Source: JAPLKX01 sp035530195
GTDB lineage: Bacteria; Hydrogenedentota; Hydrogenedentia; Hydrogenedentales; SLHB01
DNA: 47,194 bases
Assembly (NCBI GenBank): GCA_035530195.1
Contig: DATKVG010000093.1
Location: forward strand, 1-47,194
Direction of reading: 5' to 3'
This document shows positions 43,101 through 47,194 of the stretch, piece by piece (position 1 is the stretch's first letter; each line of letters opens with the position of its first letter). The translations under genes were made by a program, and so were the position numbers. The notes under the pieces are model-generated. The model saw nothing but the letters and a program-made list of their open reading frames with translations. It was not told the DNA's origin and ran no database searches.

Positions 43101-46057
43101 GGTTTCGTGGTCGCTATCCCGAGGCACAGGTCGCTGGGAAAGAACGTGGCTTCGGACATCGAGCTCACGGGCCGCCCGCCCAGCTCGAACACGCGCCCCA
43201 CAACCAGCGCCTTCATCGGGAACGAGGCTTTTGCGGGAGCCGTGTACGAAAACGTGAATGCGGCCTCGCCGTCCGGGTTGGTACGCGCCTCGCCGCATTG
43301 CACCGGCTCGGGCAAGAACCTCGAGTCATTGTCGAACTTATATTCTTTCCAGTTCTCGGGCTTGAACTCGCCGCGGCGGAATATCACCAACGCCTCCGCC
43401 TTCCGATCAGACGCGGGTGCGCCAAACAGGTGCTGCGCATTCACCACGATCGGATACGATTGCGCCGAAAGCCACCGGGTCTCGGCCAGTTTCACTTCGG
43501 TTTTGATACGATTCGGGACAAACTCCTCGAGGCTGAACTGGTAGCTGCCGATCGGCATCGAGTTTCCCGGCACGGTCAGTTGAACCGTGTACTTGCCCGT
43601 CTGGAACACCTTCTCGGTCGCGATGTCCAGACCGCCCGTGCCCATGTCCGACAGGACCGTCGGTTCGGAGAGCAGGTTGCGCCCGTTGGGCCGGACGACC
43701 GTCACGACCAGCGGCACGTTCGGCGCGCAATCCCCATAGTTGGTCCGGACAAGCCAGTGGGCATGAACGGTTTCGCCGGGCCGGTACAACTCCCGGTCGG
43801 CGTAGATGAACGCATCGTACCCGTCGCGCTTGTACGGGGGCATCTGCTCATCGAGCGCGTCGCGGCCGTCCTCACGCGCCCGCAAGTCCAGGAACGTATA
43901 GTCGCCTTCCCGCTCGATCACGGCCACCCGCGGCTCGCCGAGCATCTTATCCATCGCACGGAGGTGCGCGATGCCTTGAGCGTCCGTATTGGCGCTACCC
44001 AGTTCCTGGTTCTTCGTCGAATACACCGTCACTTTGGCGGTCGCGAGCGGCTCGAGCGAATACAGGTCGTGCACAAACACCGCCAGTTCGTCCGACTCCC
44101 AATGGGCGAGCGCGCCCATGCCGGTCCACACCACGATCTTCGTCGCCGTGATTGTATATTCCTGCGGTTCGAGGTCCCCATCCCCTTGTTCGCGGTACGC
44201 CCGGCGCATCCGCGTGCCTTTACCCTCGGCCTTCAGCAGGAACACGCCAAGCTTGTCCTGCGGGAACAGGGCATCGACGTCGAGCGGTGTCGAAGCCAGC
44301 CGGTCGACACGTCCGGTCGCGGCGACTTCCGTTTTGGCCACCTCGGCGCTCCACCGGTAGTCAAAATCGTAGCTGCCGCTGCCCTCATCCATATCATTGA
44401 CGGCCACGGCAATGTTGCCCGGGAACATCCGGTACAGCTTGACCTCGACCTTATCGATGTTGCGCGTCTCGATCGGCAGGGCCATCCCGGTCCTGCGCGG
44501 GAAATAGTAGAGGCCTTCGCCGGCAAAACCAACGTAGCCCGGCACCTGATCCGCAACCAGGTCAAACTCGAGATCCTGTTGCAGGACGCTCCCCAGCCGG
44601 TCGCGCAGGCCCGATTTGATTGTAAAGCGGTAGGATGCGCCGGAATCCCAGTTGCCGAAAATCCGGAACATGTTGCCGGAACCTTCGACGCGGAAATTCT
44701 CGACGAGCGGGTCGACCGCCAGGGCCTTGCGCATTTCGGCAACGTCCACCCGGCCCGTCAGAAACAATCTCAGCGACATCCCGTCGCGCTCGCGCCACGG
44801 CGCCTGCCAGTAGGTGTTTTGCACTTCGATCTTCAGTTCGCGGCCCGCCAGGATGCCCCGGTACGGCCCGATTATGTGTTCGCGATTCTCGCCGACGAGA
44901 TCGCCGGAGATTTCCACAACGATCTTGGCGGGCGGGGCGCCTTCGCTGTCCAAATAGACGGTGTGCGTGCTGGCGGTGCTGTACGTGTCGAGGTTGTATG
45001 GGACCGGAGCGCCCGCGTCGGGGTCCGTCACCTTGAGGGCCTTGGCCAGGTTTTCGCCCCGCACCGGCGCCGAAAATGCCAGCCGGAACCTTTGTTCGTC
45101 CCACGAATATCGTTCCCACTGCAACTTCGTCACGGACAGCGGCGGCTCGTCGGTGTACCCGCAGCTGACGTCGGTCGCGGTGAGGACGTTGCCGCGCACG
45201 TCCGTCAGCCCGCCCTTCAATACGGCCTCGACGTTCTCGTTCAGGCCCGACGGGATCTTGATGCGCACCATCTGCGGCGTCTCCCCGGCCTCGACCGTCG
45301 CGGGTATCAATTGGTCTTTTTCCCAAACCTCGAGGTGCGACTGGACGGCCTCCGGCGCGATCTCGGAGGCGAACATCATCCCGAGCGTCGTCGCGTCTAT
45401 CTCCCAGACCCGCTGCACGATCCGGTTCGAGTTCTTGAACAGGTATCGCATGGGGTGATCCACGCGGCGGCCGTCGCGCGTCTGGATGAGGGGGTTGACC
45501 TCGACCGTGTACGTCCGCGGCTCGGCAGGCAGACGCTGGATGCGATAGACAATGAAATCCGAACCCAGCAGGGCCTCGCCATCGAGCGGCGGCGAGATCG
45601 TCAAAGGACTCGCCCCCGCCGCTTCAGGCGGGAGCTGGATGGGCTCGCTGAACCGGATCTTGATGCTGCCTTCGATCAGGCTGCCGGGCGGCGGGCTCAC
45701 CTCGACCACCTGCAATTGTGGCGCGGGTTGTGGCGCAGGCGTCTCGCCTGCAAGTTGTGGTGCGGGCGTCTCGCCTGCAGGTTGTGGTGCGGGCGTCTCG
45801 CCGGCAAGTTGTGGTGCGGGCGTCTCGCCGGCAGGTTGTGGTGCGGGCGTCTCGCCTGCAGGTTGTGGTGCGGGCGTCTCGCCTGCACGGTCCTGTGCCA
45901 AGGTTCCGCTGGGAACAGCGGGTGGCGGCGCCTCGACTTTCTCCGGTGCCAAGCTCGCCCGCACCAGTATATACAGGCCAAACACCACCACAACAACAAC
46001 CACCCTAGACAAAAAACGACGGCCACCGCGCGTCCCGCCACTCATTGGCTCGCTCAT
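40124..46057 (-). CDS. Bacterial alpha-2-macroglobulin family protein with intact thioester
   Basis: This protein of about 1977 residues is larger than E. coli YfhM. A membrane anchor (RRFLSRVVVVVVVFGLYILV) near residue 20 is not a lipobox, so it is a signal-anchor rather than a lipoprotein. A proline-rich linker of six AGETPAPQ units follows. Then come an Ig-like domain (VVEVSPPPGSLIEGSIKIRF), MG domains (DAFIYADRELYRPGETVHAHW), the A2M domain (LWSGVVRTDATGLATVTMDV) and the thioester CVEQ at about residue 1526 within YPYGCVEQTTSRLLPMYLL. A helical complement-like domain follows. Such proteins trap invading proteases in the periplasm. The ATG at 46057 has AGAGG upstream. pbpC follows directly, the known pairing for cell-envelope defence and repair. 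Confidence 0.93.
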   Translation of the reverse strand: MSEPMSGGTRGGRRFLSRVVVVVVVFGLYILVRASLAPEKVEAPPPAVPSGTLAQDRAGETPAPQPAGETPAPQPAGETPAPQLAGETPAPQPAGETPAPQLAGETPAPQPAPQLQVVEVSPPPGSLIEGSIKIRFSEPIQLPPEAAGASPLTISPPLDGEALLGSDFIVYRIQRLPAEPRTYTVEVNPLIQTRDGRRVDHPMRYLFKNSNRIVQRVWEIDATTLGMMFASEIAPEAVQSHLEVWEKDQLIPATVEAGETPQMVRIKIPSGLNENVEAVLKGGLTDVRGNVLTATDVSCGYTDEPPLSVTKLQWERYSWDEQRFRLAFSAPVRGENLAKALKVTDPDAGAPVPYNLDTYSTASTHTVYLDSEGAPPAKIVVEISGDLVGENREHIIGPYRGILAGRELKIEVQNTYWQAPWRERDGMSLRLFLTGRVDVAEMRKALAVDPLVENFRVEGSGNMFRIFGNWDSGASYRFTIKSGLRDRLGSVLQQDLEFDLVADQVPGYVGFAGEGLYYFPRRTGMALPIETRNIDKVEVKLYRMFPGNIAVAVNDMDEGSGSYDFDYRWSAEVAKTEVAATGRVDRLASTPLDVDALFPQDKLGVFLLKAEGKGTRMRRAYREQGDGDLEPQEYTITATKIVVWTGMGALAHWESDELAVFVHDLYSLEPLATAKVTVYSTKNQELGSANTDAQGIAHLRAMDKMLGEPRVAVIEREGDYTFLDLRAREDGRDALDEQMPPYKRDGYDAFIYADRELYRPGETVHAHWLVRTNYGDCAPNVPLVVTVVRPNGRNLLSEPTVLSDMGTGGLDIATEKVFQTGKYTVQLTVPGNSMPIGSYQFSLEEFVPNRIKTEVKLAETRWLSAQSYPIVVNAQHLFGAPASDRKAEALVIFRRGEFKPENWKEYKFDNDSRFLPEPVQCGEARTNPDGEAAFTFSYTAPAKASFPMKALVVGRVFELGGRPVSSMSEATFFPSDLCLGIATTKPAAGEGVEVLAAAVKSDGTPAELDKVTVTLEREVWNYYVRRYYSHHEPNWSETFEPVESQEVPLTGGKGSVAFNPQGWGYYRVRVHCAQTPQFSTVSFYNYGGECRVVAGARPSLIKLSLDKKDYAPGDEAVVRIESPFDGKGVVVVQGEEIQDVIPVDIRDKVGETRIALSQKQCPNVWIEATVIHAVQEDRRQVYPFSSFAMANVRVLDPKRRLDVELPALPEEIRPKTTAQFQVSVHDSEGSPAEAELTLAAVDEGIHLITGYQSPKPYEHMLRPRQPDFRRAHYYDKVAYDFDKPQIGGDALLRDLQKRLPSVDENWIKPVALWSGVVRTDATGLATVTMDVPEYTGQLRLVAVACTPRAVGAQSADLYVRRPYMLRASMPRFMLPGDVARCRAVVFNNTDAPCKADVTWSSGGTIASGGGSGCLEVPAHGENVAIAEFTAAQAVGQGEIRWQAVVTDSSGAEVERLEQVAPMPVRAPASFQSRHEMIVLKPGESREIKNTVFLDDQRTEMDLTVGGSPLLRLEKALEYVAGYPYGCVEQTTSRLLPMYLLRKNQSLMPSVIEPNQIDAYIKAGIGRLFLMQTPGGGLSFWPGSYQAYDYGSVYGLHFLTLVKNGREFELPEQNLDALEDYVRGIAFNPSIGDESRLFVRAYAIYVLALGGDLKAVQQIQRFDAITMPRHASYLLAAALAQNTQDVDRVKMYLAKAPKQPYTIQETDRSLNSEIRNTAIELLALVRMNTDPAEANSRAQTLVDFLAKRHYGTTQESAFIITALVEYLEGISEGLANASAQVTAPDREETLVGDQVGRFNHTGPGGTFTVANTGSTDVYVNLTVGGVPQTIVSEQVSEGGIGVTRTRLTSTGDPFVGEIYTQGDSYVVNLSVQCDRQVKNVVLVDMLPAGFEIENPRLDVSSLPGGKFSGAVTPSYLDVRDDRIIAAFDALDPGLHQFYYVVRAVTPGNYDCPAATAECMYDPSVVARTASGSIEVKQN
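45732..45893. repeat. 27-bp tandem repeat, 6 units, within the A2M gene
   Basis: Six contiguous 27-bp units encode the AGETPAPQ-type linker repeat. Each unit contains the hairpin core GCAGGCG-TCT-CGCCTGC, perfect in the first unit and with one or two mismatches in the others. A partial unit (GGCGCGGGTTGT) precedes it at 45720. The frame is kept because the unit is a multiple of three. Confidence 0.9.
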
Positions 46058-46316
46058 GTTCGATCTGCCTCTGCTGTTGTGACCAAAGTAGGTTGCTTGA
46101 ATATAACACAGACATGAAAAGCAACACCCTCGTAACATCAATATGCAGTCGAAGCGAGAAGTTGCAGCGGATTTCGGAGAAACAGGGAAAGGATACCCAA
46201 TTTCGCGTTCCGCATTTACCTGGTTCTGGCTTCGCGCAACGCCAGATAGAGGTTGGCGGGATGGCCCCCTTTATTGAGCATGACGGTTGCAGCAGCTAAA
46301 ACCGCCAAAAAAAACT

Positions 46317-47194
46317 TCAACCCTCCGCCAGATTCCGCACGACAAGCCGTTCCCCGAGGCTTTTGGCTTGGAGCAGCCCGCGCATGGCCTCGCCCAGCAC
46401 ATATTCGGCACCCTGAGCGCTGCCGTTCTGGCACGCAACGATGCCTACACTTACCGACGTTTCCGTGGGGAAGTTTGGATCCGAATACGTCGTCGAACCC
46501 ACTTCATTCATGATCTTGACGGCGTAGCGGTGGGCGTCTTCGAGGGGAACATGCGGGAGGATGGCGGCAAACATGGTGCCGTCGTACCGGGCCAGGACAT
46601 CGTACGTGCGCGAATAGTTCCGAATCGTCATGCCGACTTCGGCGAGCAGGTCGTCCATGGAAACAGGCCCGAGCTCATCATCGACGGGCCGGACCTCGTC
46701 GACGTCGAAGACAACGCATGACACCGGGTAATTGTATCGGTGGGCCTTCTCGACCTCTTCCTGGAGGCGTTCGAGCAGGTAGCGTCGGTTGTGCAACCCG
46801 GTGAGATGGTCGGTATAGGTTTCCTCGAGGAGCAATTCGTGTTCCAGGCGCAACCGGTCGCGGCGTCGTTTTTCGCGCATGGCCGCATCCACCCGCACCA
46901 TAACCATGGGCAGATTGTACGGTTTGCAGATGTAATCGGCCGCCCCTAGCGAAAATCCCTTGGCCACCTCCTGCGGCGACCCTTTCACCGTGACGAAAAT
47001 GATGCTGATCTCGCGGGTTGCCGGGGCCTGTTTAAGGCGCTGGCAGACCTCATAGCCGGAAATATCGGGCAGGCAAACATCCAGCAGGACGAGGTCGATG
47101 CCGCCCCCGGCGCACAAGTCCAGCGCTTCCGTTCCCGTATGGACGGCGCAGGCCTCGTAATTGTGTAACTTTAACCCCTCACACAACACCGCGG
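46317..47194 (-). CDS. REC-GGDEF response regulator with degenerate GGDEF, 5' end outside the window
   Basis: The visible 292 codons lack the first receiver strand (the acidic pair), so the gene continues beyond the right edge; the GTG at 47189 is internal. The receiver retains the phosphoacceptor in LVLLDVCLPDISGYEVC, Thr in FVTVKG and Lys in YICKPYNLP. The GGDEF domain begins DHLTGLHNRRYLLERL. Its signature GGDEF is replaced by DGTMF (46569-46583) and the metal-binding block is altered (FDVDEVRPVDDELG). The RxxD of the inhibitory site (RTYD, 46599-46610), five residues upstream, is intact. It probably senses c-di-GMP rather than making it. Upstream of the A2M gene the 258-bp gap shows no gene. 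Confidence 0.88.
   Translation of the reverse strand, partial: AVLCEGLKLHNYEACAVHTGTEALDLCAGGGIDLVLLDVCLPDISGYEVCQRLKQAPATREISIIFVTVKGSPQEVAKGFSLGAADYICKPYNLPMVMVRVDAAMREKRRRDRLRLEHELLLEETYTDHLTGLHNRRYLLERLQEEVEKAHRYNYPVSCVVFDVDEVRPVDDELGPVSMDDLLAEVGMTIRNYSRTYDVLARYDGTMFAAILPHVPLEDAHRYAVKIMNEVGSTTYSDPNFPTETSVSVGIVACQNGSAQGAEYVLGEAMRGLLQAKSLGERLVVRNLAEG

Noticed and set aside
45732..45893. CRISPR-like array
   Set aside because: The 27-bp units are contiguous with no unique spacers and are in frame inside a gene; no cas genes are present.
40478..46117. An 1879-codon open frame on the plus strand opposite the A2M gene
   Set aside because: It is the antisense shadow of a G+C-rich gene. It is rich in Arg/His/Ala/Pro, has no domain I know, while the minus strand encodes a complete A2M protein with thioester.

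Overview
The window is a G+C-rich bacterial chromosomal segment. Several traits point to the PVC/planctomycete-like part of the tree, with Hydrogenedentota, Lentisphaerota or Sumerlaeota-type lineages most likely. These traits are type II pseudopilins with a C-terminal DG motif (the DUF1559-like 'FTLIELLVVIAIIG...ARA' type), Tat-exported Gfo/Idh/MocA oxidoreductases, a GH127-like enzyme, a heparinase II/III-like protein, a DUF6259 protein, and an aroQ-pepP-efp cluster. This placement is inference from gene content; no rRNA or other phylogenetic marker was used. I see no tRNA, rRNA or CRISPR array.

Left part (1-11.7 kb): a carbohydrate-catabolic region. It holds a cytoplasmic Gfo/Idh/MocA dehydrogenase, a GH127-like beta-L-arabinofuranosidase, the translational GTPase TypA/BipA, a large secreted protein of no recognised family, a Tat-exported Gfo/Idh/MocA protein and a secreted C45-type acyltransferase/hydrolase.

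Middle-left (10.6-17.2 kb): a regulatory and rearranged region. Two paralogous pseudopilins and a TetR regulator lie here. Upstream of the TetR gene are two matching 16-bp palindromes that look like operators. A complete NtrC-type sigma-54 activator follows, and its last 55 codons are duplicated almost perfectly 2.7 kb away beside a palindromic element. A cysteine-rich small protein gene precedes the activator. Further right, a TPR-gene fragment abuts a transposase fragment.

Middle (17.2-22.4 kb): more glycan genes, namely a heparinase II/III-like protein, a laminin-G-like secreted protein and a DUF6259 protein. Tandem and inverted repeats lie between them.

Right-middle (22.4-36.6 kb, all minus strand): a compact housekeeping and envelope run. 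In transcription order it reads GT4 glycosyltransferase, WecA/TagO-like phosphoglycosyltransferase, two tandem O-antigen-ligase-like proteins with TPR tails, aroQ, M24 aminopeptidase, efp, an AmaP/Asp23-like membrane protein, hisF, hisI, trpE and trpG. Four-base overlaps between several neighbours suggest translational coupling.

Right end (36.7-47.2 kb, minus strand): a bacterial alpha-2-macroglobulin with an intact CVEQ thioester, followed by PBP1C (probably starting at ATT) and a bitopic envelope protein of unknown function. At the edge is a partial REC-GGDEF protein whose active-site motif is degenerate while its RxxD inhibitory-site motif is kept.

The main unexplained structure is a set of palindromic and tandem repeat families. 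Some have entered coding sequence: 27-bp units in the A2M linker, and a repeat at the A2M/pbpC junction. The other main points are the duplicated activator tail and the TetR twin operator.
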